DNA of 64,000 bases from Micromonospora humi (GCF_900090105.1 NZ_FMDM01000005.1:407696-471695), one strand, 5' to 3'. Counted from the stretch's first letter, positions 17,568-25,486 are shown. The notes: generated from the letters alone by a model not told the origin. Program-made: numbers and translations.

Positions 17568-17580
17568 GATGCCTGGCGGC

Positions 17581-18915
17581 TCAGCTCCGGATCTGCACCC
17601 CGGCGTCGGCCAGCGCGGTGATCGCCCGCGCCGACTCACCGAAGCCGATCACCAGCACCGCCTCCGGGCCGAAGCTCTTGATCTCCTGGGCGATGCCGGT
17701 GAAGTCGACGGGCGTCTTCGGGTCGGCCGGCGGCGTGTAGGTGAGCAGCTTGAGCCGGTCCGCACCGACCCCCGCCTTCTCCAGCTCGGCGCGGACGTTC
17801 TCCTGGAGGCCCTCGCCGTAGGAGTCCTTGCGCGCCAGCAGCACGATCTTGCGCGGCCCGTCCCGCAGCATCACGTCCGCCAGCGCGCGGCCCTGGAGGC
17901 TGTCCGGCGGCGCGGTGCGGAAGTAGAGGCCCTTGTCGTCGACGGCGCTCAGCCCGGCGTCGGTGTTCGACGGCGAGAAGAGAATCCGTCCGGCGGCCAC
18001 CACGTCCGGCAGCACGGCCCGGGAGATGCCGGACGCGCCGGCACCGATGATGATCGAGACACCCTGGCCGACGTGCGCGGCCACCGTCGCCTTGGCCACC
18101 GCCGGGTTGGTGCCGTCGTCGCCCTCGATGAACTTCACCGGCTCGCCGAGCACCCCACCGGCGGCGTTGATCTCGTTGAGCGCGAGCGTGACCGCGGCGG
18201 CCATCGGCGGGTACGCCAACGCCAGGTCACCGGTCTTCGGCAGCAGGCCGCCCATCACCAGCGGCGCGTCCTTCGCCTTCCCGCGGGCCTTGCGGCCGCG
18301 CGGCGGGGCCTTGCTGCTCGCGCCCGACTCCTCGCCGGCGCCGACGAACTCGGTCTTCCCGTCGTCGAGCTGCTGGTTGTCGAAGTGCAACGTGCCGTAG
18401 CTCGCGGTGGCCGGCTCGCCGGTGTCGGTGAAACCGGCCCGGGTCAGCGACACGCCCCGGTATTCCAGGTCCTGACCGGCGCGGGCGAGCTGGAGGCAGG
18501 CCGCCACCTCGTCGCAGCGCTGGCCGCCGGCGGTCACCCCGACGATCTGCTGGGCGATCTCGCGCGGCGCGGTGGTGCCGGCGAGCTGGGTCGCCAGTGC
18601 GCTGATCACCACGGCGTCGTACGACTCGGCGGCGTAGAGGAAGTCGTTCAGCTTCGGATCTACGTTGCGTAGCCGTTCCTTGAAGCTCTCCGGCAGCGGC
18701 GTGAGCGGGGTGGTGCCCTTCATGCCGTTGACGAGACTCGCCCGGTCCTTGAGTTCCGCGGCGAAGGAGTTCTGCATGTTGCCGTCGGTGCCGTAGAGGC
18801 GGACCTGGGTGGTGCCCGCGTCCTTCGGCTCGTCGCTCCCGCAGGCGCTGGTAGCGAGCAGGAGCACCGCGCAGGCCGTGGACAGGGCCGCGCGCGACGT
18901 GCGATTTCCAAGCAT
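17581..18915 (-). CDS. ABC transporter substrate-binding lipoprotein, branched-chain amino acid type
   Basis: The 444-residue protein has a lipoprotein signal ending ATSAC (C25). Two periplasmic-binding-protein lobes typical of the Leu/Ile/Val receptor class follow: PLVMGGLLPKTGDLA, LALNEINAAGGVLG, INATIIGAGAS-like FIIGAGASGISRAV, and RKDSYGEGLQENV. No permease or ATPase gene is adjacent, so it is an orphan receptor. An unusual N-terminal part of about 190 residues precedes the canonical lobe start, with its own receptor-like segment (SYDAVVISALATQLAG). The ligand is unknown. Confidence 0.85.
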   Translation of the reverse strand: MLGNRTSRAALSTACAVLLLATSACGSDEPKDAGTTQVRLYGTDGNMQNSFAAELKDRASLVNGMKGTTPLTPLPESFKERLRNVDPKLNDFLYAAESYDAVVISALATQLAGTTAPREIAQQIVGVTAGGQRCDEVAACLQLARAGQDLEYRGVSLTRAGFTDTGEPATASYGTLHFDNQQLDDGKTEFVGAGEESGASSKAPPRGRKARGKAKDAPLVMGGLLPKTGDLALAYPPMAAAVTLALNEINAAGGVLGEPVKFIEGDDGTNPAVAKATVAAHVGQGVSIIIGAGASGISRAVLPDVVAAGRILFSPSNTDAGLSAVDDKGLYFRTAPPDSLQGRALADVMLRDGPRKIVLLARKDSYGEGLQENVRAELEKAGVGADRLKLLTYTPPADPKTPVDFTGIAQEIKSFGPEAVLVIGFGESARAITALADAGVQIRS

Positions 18916-19081
18916 GGTCGTCCTTCCTCCGGCGAAGGTCCGCTGCGCACATTAGCGTGCCCGCGCGGCACGTGGGACTGTGGACCTGGCTCCGTCGGGA
19001 CGCCGACTGCGGGTATCACCCTGGGTGATCGTCGGCCCGGTTACGGGTCACCGCTTGACCCTCGCCGCTACTGTTCCGCAG

Positions 19082-19471
19082 GTGACCGACGACGCAGAGC
19101 AGACGCTCGACGACGCGACCGCCGTGCTCCGTTCGGCGTTGGCCGGCGACGGTGCCGGCGTCGTCGGCGCCTTCGACGCGGTCGTCGACCGGTCCGGGCT
19201 GGCCGGGGCGTACGGGGTGGCCTGGTGTCTGGCCGCCACCATGCTCGGCGACGACGCCCCCGCGGGCGCCGCCGCGCTCGACTTCCCCGGCATCGACCAG
19301 GCCGACTACGACACCCGCTGGGTGGCCCGCTTCGTCAGCGCGTACGCCAACGACGACGCCGACACCGGCGAGGCGCTGTTCGGCGCGGCGGCCGCCGACG
19401 GGCTGTTGCCCGACTGCCTGCTCACGCTCGCCGGCTCGACCATCGCCACGCTGCGCAGCCGGGAGGGCTGA
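19082..19471 (+). CDS. Hypothetical protein, acidic Ala-rich
   Basis: The 129-residue product is alpha-helical in composition, acidic, and without signal peptide, transmembrane segment or motif I recognise. The GTG at 19082 gives a compact protein beginning TDDAEQTLDDATAVLRSAL. The in-frame extension to 18980 lies in the promoter region of the divergent lipoprotein gene and is less likely. Codon bias at third positions is strongly GC, consistent with real coding. The DUF2786 gene follows 34 nt downstream and may be cotranscribed. Confidence 0.7.
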   Translation: MTDDAEQTLDDATAVLRSALAGDGAGVVGAFDAVVDRSGLAGAYGVAWCLAATMLGDDAPAGAAALDFPGIDQADYDTRWVARFVSAYANDDADTGEALFGAAAADGLLPDCLLTLAGSTIATLRSREG

Positions 19472-19505
19472 CAGCCCGCGCGCCGCGTTGTGATACCCCT
19501 GACGG

Positions 19506-20210
19506 ATGTCCGAGGCGATGCTCAGCAAGGTACGCAAGCTGCTCGCCCAGGCCGAGGACCCGGCCTGCACCCCCGCCGAGTCGGCGACCTTCATGGCCAA
19601 GGCCACCGAGCTGATCGCCCGCTACGGCGTCGACCGGGCGCTGCTCGCCGCCCGCGAACCGACCGCCGACCCGGTCGGCGACCGGGTGGTCGAGGTGATC
19701 GCCCCGTACGCCCGGGACAAGGCCGGCCTGCTCGCCGCCGTCGCCGACCCGCTGCGCTGCCGCTGCGTACGCCGCCGGGAGGGCACCGGTTTCGCGATGC
19801 ACCTGTTCGGCTTCGCCAGCGACCTGGAACGCGTCGAGGTGCTGTTCACCTCGCTGCTGGTGCAGGCCGCGCACGGGCTGGCCGGGGCGGCCGTGCCGGT
19901 CGGCGAGCACCCGGCCGCGTTCCGGCGCACCTGGCTGGCCGGCTTCGCCCAGGTGGTCGCCGAGCGGCTGCGCGCGGCCGAGGCCGGCGCGGTCGCCGAA
20001 GCCGGCGCGCCCTCGGTGGCGCTGGTGCTGGCCGACCGCTCCGACCGCGTCCAGCGCCGGCTCGCCGAGGTGTACCCGCGACTGCGTACCGCCCCGCGTC
20101 GCCGGCTCGCCGGCGGAGGATTCGGCCCGGGCGCCGCCGCCGGCCGGCGCGCCGACCTGGGCGACCCCGGTCTGACCGGTACGGCGTCGAGCCGGGGCAT
20201 CTCCGGCTGA
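19506..20210 (+). CDS. DUF2786 domain protein
   Basis: The first 45 residues of this 234-residue protein (LSKVRKLLAQAEDPACTPAESATFMAKATELIARYGV) are the DUF2786 signature. The central region contains a second conserved block (FGFASDLERVEVLFTSLLVQA). The tail is Arg/Gly-rich. DUF2786 proteins occur in phages and many actinomycetes, and their function is unknown. ATG 19506 lacks a clear ribosome site and may be coupled to the gene upstream. Confidence 0.85.
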   Translation: MSEAMLSKVRKLLAQAEDPACTPAESATFMAKATELIARYGVDRALLAAREPTADPVGDRVVEVIAPYARDKAGLLAAVADPLRCRCVRRREGTGFAMHLFGFASDLERVEVLFTSLLVQAAHGLAGAAVPVGEHPAAFRRTWLAGFAQVVAERLRAAEAGAVAEAGAPSVALVLADRSDRVQRRLAEVYPRLRTAPRRRLAGGGFGPGAAAGRRADLGDPGLTGTASSRGISG

Positions 20211-20243
20211 GCCGGCGCGCCCGTGCCCGCTCCGGTGGCGGGG

Positions 20244-20759
20244 TCAGTCGGTGGTGCGGGTGACCGTCGCCAGATAACGGCAGAGCAGTTCGTGCCAGCC
20301 GGCGGTGAGCGCCTCGCGGTAGCCCTCGGCGGCCGTGCCGTGCCGGTCGAAGTAGCGGTGTTCGACGTCCACCCGGGTCGCCTCGGCGCCCTCGGGGTGG
20401 AAGAGCACCTCCACCTCGCTGGCCCGCGCCGGATCCGGCACCGGGACCCGGTCCGGCCCGATCTGCCAGGTGAAGACCAGCCGCCGGGGCGGATCCCAGG
20501 TCAGCACGCGACCCCAGTCGTTGCGGAAGCCGTACGGGCCGATCTCGTAGAGCATGCCGCCGGCCCGCGGTTCCATGCCGAGCCCGGCCAGCGCCTCCGG
20601 CCCGGACCAGGTGTATTCGCGGACCCACCAGTCGGCGAGCGCGCCGGTGAAGACCGCGTACGCCCGCTCGCCGGACGCCGGGACGAGGAGGCTGCTGCGG
20701 AGGGAGAATCGGTCGAACTCCTGCCGGACCTCTTCCTGATCGGCCATCTCCTGTCCCAT
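20244..20759 (-). CDS. SRPBCC (START-like) family protein
   Basis: The 171-residue protein has the helix-grip fold signature of the AHSA1/SRPBCC group: VPASGERAYAVFTGALADWW near the N-terminus, then WGRVLTWDPPRRLVFTWQIG, and TRVDVEHRYFDRHG with the C-terminal helix GWHELLCRYLATV. Such proteins bind hydrophobic ligands or aid stress responses; the ligand is unknown. Two ATGs are possible, at 20759 (used here) and 20747; the AGGAG between them is too close to serve the second. The very long upstream extension of this frame is a GC-rich artefact. Confidence 0.83.
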   Translation of the reverse strand: MGQEMADQEEVRQEFDRFSLRSSLLVPASGERAYAVFTGALADWWVREYTWSGPEALAGLGMEPRAGGMLYEIGPYGFRNDWGRVLTWDPPRRLVFTWQIGPDRVPVPDPARASEVEVLFHPEGAEATRVDVEHRYFDRHGTAAEGYREALTAGWHELLCRYLATVTRTTD

Positions 20760-20945
20760 AAGCCCGGACCATACCGGCTGATGTCTCGCTGTGCAGCTTT
20801 GGTTTCGCCCGCTTCCGGACACCGGGAACCCCGGTTCCCGACAGTCCCACCTGCCCTCACCGGCGGGTGCCGAGGGCCGGCGGATGCCCCACCGGAAAGC
20901 GGGTAACCGCCGCTGATCCGGACCGGCCGACGGGGGAGCGGGAGC

Positions 20946-21767
20946 ATGAGCGACAACGGAGCCACCGAACGGGCGCGGGAGCCGACCGAGGAGCGGCGAC
21001 TCGCCGCCGCAGGCGCGGCCGAGACGGAGCCGGACGTCCTGCTCGACGTGCCGGAACTGTCGGTCGACGAGATCCGGCTGGCGGTCGACGGGTTGGACGC
21101 GGACCTCTCGCTGCGCGCCCGGCTGGCCAACCTGCTCCAGCTCGACGCCGGCGTCCGGGTGCACCTGGAGGGCGTCGAGCTGGACATCACCGGCGTCCGG
21201 GCCGAGGCCCTGCTGAAGGTACGCCTGGAGAAGCTGGTGCAGATCCTGGATCGGGCGTTGACCACCATCGACCGCAATCCCGAGCTGATCGACGCGCTGG
21301 CCCGGTCGGTCGGGGCCACGGTCGACGACGTGCACCGGGTGGCCGGGCAGGTCGCCGGGCCGGCCGTCCACCGCACCGCCGACGCCGGTGAGGTGGTCGA
21401 CCGGGTCGTGCCGGAGGTGGCCGGCGGTGAGGTCGAGCGGCGCGCACCCGCCGGGGCGGATCCGGGCGCAACCTCCGCGGGAGAGCCTCCCGGGACGGTG
21501 CGGGCGGCCGAGGGGGAGCGTGGTCCCGGGTCCGCCGACGGCGTCGGTTCCGGAACGGGTGGCGGTGGTGCGCCTGACGGTGAGGCATCGGGCGGCGCCG
21601 CCGAGTCCGGTGGAGGTGCTCGGTCCGCGGATGAGGTCGAGTCCGGTGCCGGGGCGGCGCAGCTGGCCGGGCAGGCAGGGCAGACCCTGCGGCAGGCGGG
21701 CCGGAGCGTGTGGGAGGCGATTCAGGGTGGCATGAGTCAGCACCGCCAACAGCGCCCGGGGCGCTGA
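20946..21767 (+). CDS. Conserved hypothetical protein with disordered C-terminal half
   Basis: In this 273-residue protein, residues about 35-125 form an ordered unit (LLDVPELSVDEIRLAVDGLDADLSLRARLANLLQLDAGV, then LKVRLEKLVQILDRALTTID). From about 130 the sequence turns Gly/Glu/Ser/Ala-rich and unstructured, ending in an amphipathic helix (AGQTLRQAGRSVWEAIQGG). No family name comes to mind. ATG 20946 follows GGGGGAGCGGGAG. The helical unit could bind a partner or lipid; that is speculation. Confidence 0.7.
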   Translation: MSDNGATERAREPTEERRLAAAGAAETEPDVLLDVPELSVDEIRLAVDGLDADLSLRARLANLLQLDAGVRVHLEGVELDITGVRAEALLKVRLEKLVQILDRALTTIDRNPELIDALARSVGATVDDVHRVAGQVAGPAVHRTADAGEVVDRVVPEVAGGEVERRAPAGADPGATSAGEPPGTVRAAEGERGPGSADGVGSGTGGGGAPDGEASGGAAESGGGARSADEVESGAGAAQLAGQAGQTLRQAGRSVWEAIQGGMSQHRQQRPGR

Positions 21768-21805
21768 CCCCGGCTCCTGCCGTTCCACCCGACCCCTTGG
21801 GTCTG

Positions 21806-22162
21806 TCAACCCGTCTCCGCGTCGGGAGCCGTCCGCCCATGGCGACGAAGCAGTTCCTGGAGAGCGGTGATCTCGGCGAGTAGGGCTCGGCGTCCCTCCT
21901 GGGTGATCCGGATCCAGGTTCTCGGGCGGCGACCGTGGTAGCCCTTCTCCACCTGGATCAGGTTCGCCTCCTCCAGCACGGTGAGGTGCCGGGACAGGTT
22001 GCCCGCGGTGAGTTCGAGAGCCCCCCGGAGATAGGCGACCTCCACGCGTTCGCTCTCCGCGGCGATGGTGAGGATCCCGAGCCGGTGCCGCTGGTGGACG
22101 GTGTCGTCGAGTCCGTTCGTCGGGTACGCCGGCGCGGTGCGGGGGCCGTCCTCGGTGCTCAC
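21806..22162 (-). CDS. ArsR/MarR-like winged-helix regulator (HTH_27-type)
   Basis: The 118-residue DNA-binding protein has a winged helix from VHQRHRLGILTIAAESERVEV to TAGNLSRHLTVLEEANLIQVEKGYHGRRPRTWIRIT. This is the pattern of small regulators that accompany a membrane protein and repress their own operon. GTG 22162 overlaps the stop of the upstream membrane-protein gene by 4 nt, so the two are cotranslated. A palindrome in the promoter of the pair is the likely target. No metal-binding cysteines are present. Confidence 0.87.
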   Translation of the reverse strand: MSTEDGPRTAPAYPTNGLDDTVHQRHRLGILTIAAESERVEVAYLRGALELTAGNLSRHLTVLEEANLIQVEKGYHGRRPRTWIRITQEGRRALLAEITALQELLRRHGRTAPDAETG

Positions 22163-22917
22163 GCGTACCCATTGTGCTGCTGCTTCGTGGTGGCGAGCGC
22201 GACACCCCCGCCGATCAGCAGGACGGGTGCCGGGAGCAGGGCCGCCAGCATGAAGCTGAACCGGTGAAGGTCTCCCGGTTGCAGGTCGGCGACCTGGAAC
22301 CAGGCGTTCACCGCGACCAGCGCAGCGGTGTAGAGACCGACCACGATCCACAGACGCCCGCTGCGTTCCAGGTGGGCGAGGACCGCCAGGCCGAGGGCGA
22401 TCACGAGGTGCGGCAACATCCCGCGATTCGCGGTGCCGAGCAGCGGTCCGACCAGCCATCGGGTGGCGCCCGAGCTTCCCACAGCCGTGTTGAAGAGCAG
22501 AAATTCCAGTACGACGGGGAGCGCGACGCCGACCAGGGTGCCGGCGATGCCGGCGATGACGTACGCCCGGGTCGGGGTCTGCACGCCGGCCCGCCGGCCG
22601 TGTCGCCGGTACCAGGCGAGGCTGAGCAGGTAGCCGCCGACGAGCGCGGCCAGCCAGTACCAGCCCAACGCGGCGGACTGCTCCAGGAAGTGGCCGCCGA
22701 GGCCGGTCAGGGCGGGAGTGCCCGGGCCGGCGCGCAGCGCGGCGGGCTCCGTCGACTCGACGTAGAGCGGTCCGGCCGTGACGGTCAGCAGGCCGAACAG
22801 CAGGAGCGGGAACCAGTAGGCCTGGCGCGCGGCGCGCGCCCGTCGTCGGAGGGCGGTCACCGAGGCGAGCAGTTCCTGCGGGCTGTCCTCGCCGGGTGAC
22901 AGGGATTCGGACGACAT
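22159..22917 (-). CDS. Multi-pass membrane protein cotranscribed with a winged-helix regulator
   Basis: The 252-residue protein has an acidic cytoplasmic N-terminus and about six hydrophobic helices (for example WFPLLLFGLLTVTAGPLYV, LAALVGGYLLSLAWY, AGIAGTLVGVALPVVLEFLLF and LPAPVLLIGGGVALA). No transporter motif is recognised. ATG 22917 is preceded by GGAGGAG. It is the first gene of a two-gene operon driven by a clear promoter/operator, and its level is probably set by the downstream regulator. Function unknown; a stress-responsive envelope protein is possible. Confidence 0.82.
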   Translation of the reverse strand: MSSESLSPGEDSPQELLASVTALRRRARAARQAYWFPLLLFGLLTVTAGPLYVESTEPAALRAGPGTPALTGLGGHFLEQSAALGWYWLAALVGGYLLSLAWYRRHGRRAGVQTPTRAYVIAGIAGTLVGVALPVVLEFLLFNTAVGSSGATRWLVGPLLGTANRGMLPHLVIALGLAVLAHLERSGRLWIVVGLYTAALVAVNAWFQVADLQPGDLHRFSFMLAALLPAPVLLIGGGVALATTKQQHNGYA

Positions 22918-22938
22918 GGCTCCTCCTGGAAGCTGGCT

Positions 22939-22966
22939 ACTGTATGCAAACAGGTTTGCATTGCAA
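22939..22966 (-). promoter_or_regulatory. Promoter with operator palindrome inside the -35/-10 spacer
   Basis: On the minus strand TTGCAA (22961-22966) and TACAGT (22939-22944) are spaced by 16 nt, a good housekeeping promoter. The spacer carries ATGCAAA-N4-TTTGCAT (22944-22961), a perfect 7-bp inverted repeat. Binding there would block polymerase, so this is the expected operator of the winged-helix regulator encoded by the second gene. Confidence 0.7.
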
Positions 22967-23009
22967 AGCTAAGGATCGCAAGAGGTGCAGGGCGAGAGAA
23001 TCGCGGACG

Positions 23010-23180
23010 ATGATCGGCCCGTTCGTCGTCGTGGGCCGGCGGGATCGGCGACGGCTGTCCTCCCCGGAGGACGCGGCCGCGGCCCAGGCGGCGCGAGCCG
23101 ACCAGGGGCGGCACGCGGCGGAGCGACACGGCGCCCAGGGCGAGGTGTGGCGGAACGGCCAGAACTCGCCGTACAGCTGA
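23010..23180 (+). CDS. Small basic hypothetical protein
   Basis: This 56-residue frame starts at ATG 23010 (IGPFVVVGRRDRRRLSSPEDAAAAQAARAD) and ends NGQNSPYS. It is hydrophilic and Arg/Ala-rich. It fills the gap between the divergent promoter at 22.94 kb and the convergent arsC gene. The composition (ordered hydrophobic start, helical middle) looks more like a protein than a random frame, but the ribosome site is weak and no family is recognised. Confidence 0.45.
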   Translation: MIGPFVVVGRRDRRRLSSPEDAAAAQAARADQGRHAAERHGAQGEVWRNGQNSPYS

Positions 23181-23190
23181 GCGTTCCGCG

Positions 23191-23592
23191 TCAGCCGTCC
23201 CGCTGCCCGGCGAGCAGCTCGACGACGCGCTGCCGGATCTCGTCGCGCACCTGCCGGACCACGTCCAGGGGCTGGCCGGCAGGATCGGTGAGCTGCCAGT
23301 CCTCGTACCGTTTTCCCGGGAAGACCGGGCAGGCGTCGCCGCAGCCCATGGTGACGATCACGTCGCTGGCCTCGGCCGCGTCCCAGGTGAGACGCGCGGG
23401 CGTCTGGCCGGTGATGTCGATGCCGACCTCACGCATGGCCTCGACCGCGACCGGGTTGATGCCCTCGGCCGGCTCGCTGCCGGCCGAGCGGACCTCGACG
23501 CGGTCGCCGGCGAGGTGGCGGAGCCACGCGGCGGCCATCTGGGAGCGGCCGGCGTTGTGGACGCAGACGAACAGCACGCTGGGCTTCTTCAT
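23191..23592 (-). CDS. arsC: ArsC, arsenate reductase of the low-molecular-weight phosphatase type
   Basis: The 133-residue enzyme reduces arsenate to arsenite. The phosphatase P-loop CVHNAGRS (C10 to S17) is at the N-terminus. The general acid is D103 in TDPAG, and two further cysteines, C84 and C88 (GCGDACP), fit the redox relay of this class. The exact reductant (thioredoxin or mycothiol/mycoredoxin) is not decided by sequence. ATG 23592 overlaps the stop of the channel gene (ATGA). It is the last gene of an arsR-channel-arsC operon. Confidence 0.93.
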   Translation of the reverse strand: MKKPSVLFVCVHNAGRSQMAAAWLRHLAGDRVEVRSAGSEPAEGINPVAVEAMREVGIDITGQTPARLTWDAAEASDVIVTMGCGDACPVFPGKRYEDWQLTDPAGQPLDVVRQVRDEIRQRVVELLAGQRDG

Positions 23593-24326
23593 CGGAGTTC
23601 GGTCTCCCGGGTGAGGTGCGGCATCACCACGTCGTCGGCGGTGTCGGCGGCGCGTGGGTACCAGGCGGCGAGGGCGGCGACGGCGACCAGGCCGCCGGCG
23701 AGTTGAGCGGCGACGAAGCCGGGCACCGAGGCCGGGGCGATGCCCGCGAACGTGTCGGTGAACGCCCGGCCGACCGTGACCGCGGGGTTGGCGAACGAGG
23801 TCGACGAGGTGAACCAGTAGGCGGCCCCGATCCAGGCGCCCACCGCGGCCGGCGCGGCGGAGGCCCGGCCGGAGCGGGCGAGGGCGAAGACCAGCAGGAC
23901 CAGGCCGGCGGTGGCAACCACCTCGGCCAACCACAGGTGGCCGCCGCCGCGCCCGGTGCGGGACCACGCCGCGGCGGGCAGGCCGAACATCAGGTGGGCC
24001 AGGACCGTGCCGGTGATCGCGCCGGCGAGCTGGGCGACGACGTACGCGGCCAGCTCCCGCGTGTCGAGTCCCGTGCCGGCCCGGCGGCCGAGCCACCAGT
24101 CGACCGCGGAGACGACCGGGTTGAAGTGCGCGCCGGACACCGGGCCGAAGGTCAGGATCAGCGCGCCCAGCGCCAGCGCGGTGGCGATCGCGTTCTCCAG
24201 GAGTTGGAGCCCCACGTCGGTCGGGGAGAGCGTGGTGGCGGCGATGCCGGAACCGACGACGGCGGCGACGAGCAGCGCGGTGCCGGTGAACTCCGCGGTG
24301 GCCCGCCGAGGCAGGGTGAGGGTCAC
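23589..24326 (-). CDS. MIP/aquaglyceroporin-type channel of the ars operon (AqpS-like)
   Basis: This 245-residue inner-membrane protein has six helices and the two pore loops of the major intrinsic protein family. The first loop reads HFNPVVSA (NPV instead of NPA) and the second FANPAVTVGR (NPA with the selectivity-filter Arg). Between arsR and arsC such channels let arsenite flow out down its gradient, replacing an ArsB/Acr3 pump. GTG 24326 overlaps the arsR stop and the 3' end overlaps arsC, so all three genes are translationally coupled. No arsenite pump gene is present. Confidence 0.87.
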   Translation of the reverse strand: MTLTLPRRATAEFTGTALLVAAVVGSGIAATTLSPTDVGLQLLENAIATALALGALILTFGPVSGAHFNPVVSAVDWWLGRRAGTGLDTRELAAYVVAQLAGAITGTVLAHLMFGLPAAAWSRTGRGGGHLWLAEVVATAGLVLLVFALARSGRASAAPAAVGAWIGAAYWFTSSTSFANPAVTVGRAFTDTFAGIAPASVPGFVAAQLAGGLVAVAALAAWYPRAADTADDVVMPHLTRETELR

Positions 24327-24676
24327 GAGTGGCCGATCTCCAACAGCGCACCGAGCCGGCGGAACGCCTCGGGCCGTACCCGGTACCAGACCCAGGTTCC
24401 GCGCCGCTCCGAGTCGACCAGGCCGGCGTCCCGCAGCACCTTGAGATGGTGCGAGACGGTCGGCCCGGACAGGTCGAACGCCGGGGTCAGGTCGCACACG
24501 CAGATCTCCGGCACCGAGGCGATCATCGACATCAACCGCAACCGGACCGGGTCGCCGAGGGCCTTGAACATCGGCGCCACCACTGCGGCCTGGTCGGCGT
24601 CCAGCGGCCGGGCGGCGATCGGCGGGCAGCAGGCGACCGCGTGGAGATCCACGACCGGCAGCGCTTGTTTCGACAT
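24323..24676 (-). CDS. arsR: ArsR, arsenite-responsive repressor
   Basis: The 117-residue winged-helix repressor has the metal-site motif EICVCDL (C59, C61) at the start of the recognition region, followed by LSGPTVSHHLKVLRDAGLV. A second thiol pair lies at the N-terminus (ACCPP, C16, C17) and may supply a third ligand. Arsenite binding should release it from DNA. ATG 24676 gives the standard length; an upstream frame to 24754 overlaps the divergent gene. It heads the arsR-channel-arsC operon and faces arsI/cadI. Confidence 0.92.
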   Translation of the reverse strand: MSKQALPVVDLHAVACCPPIAARPLDADQAAVVAPMFKALGDPVRLRLMSMIASVPEICVCDLTPAFDLSGPTVSHHLKVLRDAGLVDSERRGTWVWYRVRPEAFRRLGALLEIGHS

Positions 24677-24685
24677 GCCTCTAGG

Positions 24686-24699
24686 TTGACAGATTTCAA
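24686..24699. promoter_or_regulatory. Probable ArsR operator in the arsR-cadI intergenic region
   Basis: TTGA-N6-TCAA is a perfect inverted repeat 10 bp from the arsR start and within 70 bp of the divergent arsI/cadI start. Its TTGACA half also resembles a -35 hexamer for the plus-strand gene. One ArsR dimer here could control both directions. Confidence 0.6.
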
Positions 24700-24752
24700 A
24701 ACAGGGTGCAACGTGGGGGCTGCTTCGAAAACCATCTAGACAAGGAGACGTC

Positions 24753-25160
24753 ATGTCCCGCGTCCAGCTCGCCCTGCGCGTGTCCGACCTCGAGGGCTCC
24801 GTGGCCTTCTACAGCAAGCTGTTCGGCGTCGAGCCGGCGAAGCGCCGCCCCGGCTACGCCAACTTCGCCGTCGAGAACCCGCCGCTGAAGCTCGTGCTCC
24901 TCGAAGGCGAGGCCGGCCGGCCCACCGTCATGGACCACCTCGGCGTCGAGGTCGCCAGCACCGACGAGGTGACCGCCGCCACCGGCCGCCTCACCGGCGC
25001 CGGTCTGATCACGCTCGAGGAGAACGACACCGAGTGCTGCTACGCGCTCCAGGACAAGGTCTGGGTGCGCGGGCCGGGCGACGAGCCGTGGGAGGTCTAC
25101 ACGGTGAAGGCCGACTCGCCGCAGCGGGAGAAGGCGGCGGAAGGCGCCTGCTGCTCCTGA
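24753..25160 (+). CDS. ArsI/CadI family metalloenzyme (vicinal-oxygen-chelate fold)
   Basis: The 135-residue protein has the glyoxalase-type fold starting VQLALRVSDLEGSVAFYSKLFG. Likely metal ligands are Q5, H62 (DHLGVEV) and E114 (PWEVYTV), and the substrate-binding cysteine pair is C95-C96 (TECCYALQDKVWV). ArsI members are Fe(II) dioxygenases that cleave C-As bonds of trivalent organoarsenicals; CadI members are cadmium- or arsenic-induced proteins of unsettled activity. A second CC pair ends the protein. ATG 24753 follows AAGGAG. It is divergent from arsR and probably under its control. Confidence 0.9.
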   Translation: MSRVQLALRVSDLEGSVAFYSKLFGVEPAKRRPGYANFAVENPPLKLVLLEGEAGRPTVMDHLGVEVASTDEVTAATGRLTGAGLITLEENDTECCYALQDKVWVRGPGDEPWEVYTVKADSPQREKAAEGACCS

Positions 25161-25172
25161 GCGGATACAGCA

Positions 25173-25206
25173 AGATCCCCACCGGCGTTTCGGCTGGTGG
25201 GGATCT
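25173..25206. terminator. Bidirectional terminator between arsI/cadI and tRNA-Phe
   Basis: A 14-bp stem with one G-T wobble (AGATCCCCACCGGC arm, 25173-25186 with 25193-25206) and a 6-nt loop lies just after the stop codon and 24 bp from the tRNA 3' end. Confidence 0.85.
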
Positions 25207-25229
25207 CTGTAGCCCGGCGAAAGGCTATG

Positions 25230-25303
25230 TGGCCAGGGGCGGGGTCGAACCGCCGACCTTCCGATTTTCAGTCGGACGCTCGTACCAACTGAGCTACCTG
25301 GCC
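25230..25303 (-). tRNA. tRNA-Phe (GAA)
   Basis: The minus strand folds as a cloverleaf: acceptor GGCCAGG/CCTGGCC, D-arm GCTC/GAGC, anticodon stem TCCGA/TCGGA with loop CTGAAAA (anticodon GAA), T-arm GGCGG TTCGACC CCGCC. The discriminator is A, and no CCA is encoded. Confidence 0.97.
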
Positions 25304-25340
25304 GTGGTGCTCGGCACATGCTACCGCACGGGCCGATACG

Positions 25341-25373
25341 CAGAACGCCGCGCATGATGTGCGCGGCGTTCTG
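25341..25373 (-). terminator. Perfect hairpin between tRNA-Asp and tRNA-Phe
   Basis: A perfect 14-bp stem (CAGAACGCCGCGCA arm) with a 5-nt loop lies in the spacer between two co-oriented tRNA genes. It may be an internal attenuator, or a processing signal if the cluster is one transcript. Confidence 0.65.
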
Positions 25374-25379
25374 CGCTTG

Positions 25380-25453
25380 CGGTCCTGACGGGACTTGAAC
25401 CCGCGACCTCCGCCTTGACAGGGCGGCGAGCACTCCAACTGCTCCACAGGACC
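25380..25453 (-). tRNA. tRNA-Asp (GTC)
   Basis: On the minus strand the acceptor GGTCCTG/CAGGACC, the anticodon stem CGCCC/GGGCG-type pairing with loop CTGTCAA (anticodon GTC), and T-arm CGGG TTCAAGT CCCG give a complete cloverleaf. The discriminator is G, as required for tRNA-Asp. Confidence 0.97.
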
Positions 25454-25486
25454 TGGCTGGTGTTGCAACCGGCGTGAGCCGGATCG

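Noticed and set aside
20244..22205. 653-codon minus-strand frame ending in the SRPBCC gene
   Set aside because: Only the last 171 codons show a real fold; the upstream part runs antisense to a plausible plus-strand gene and through the winged-helix regulator.
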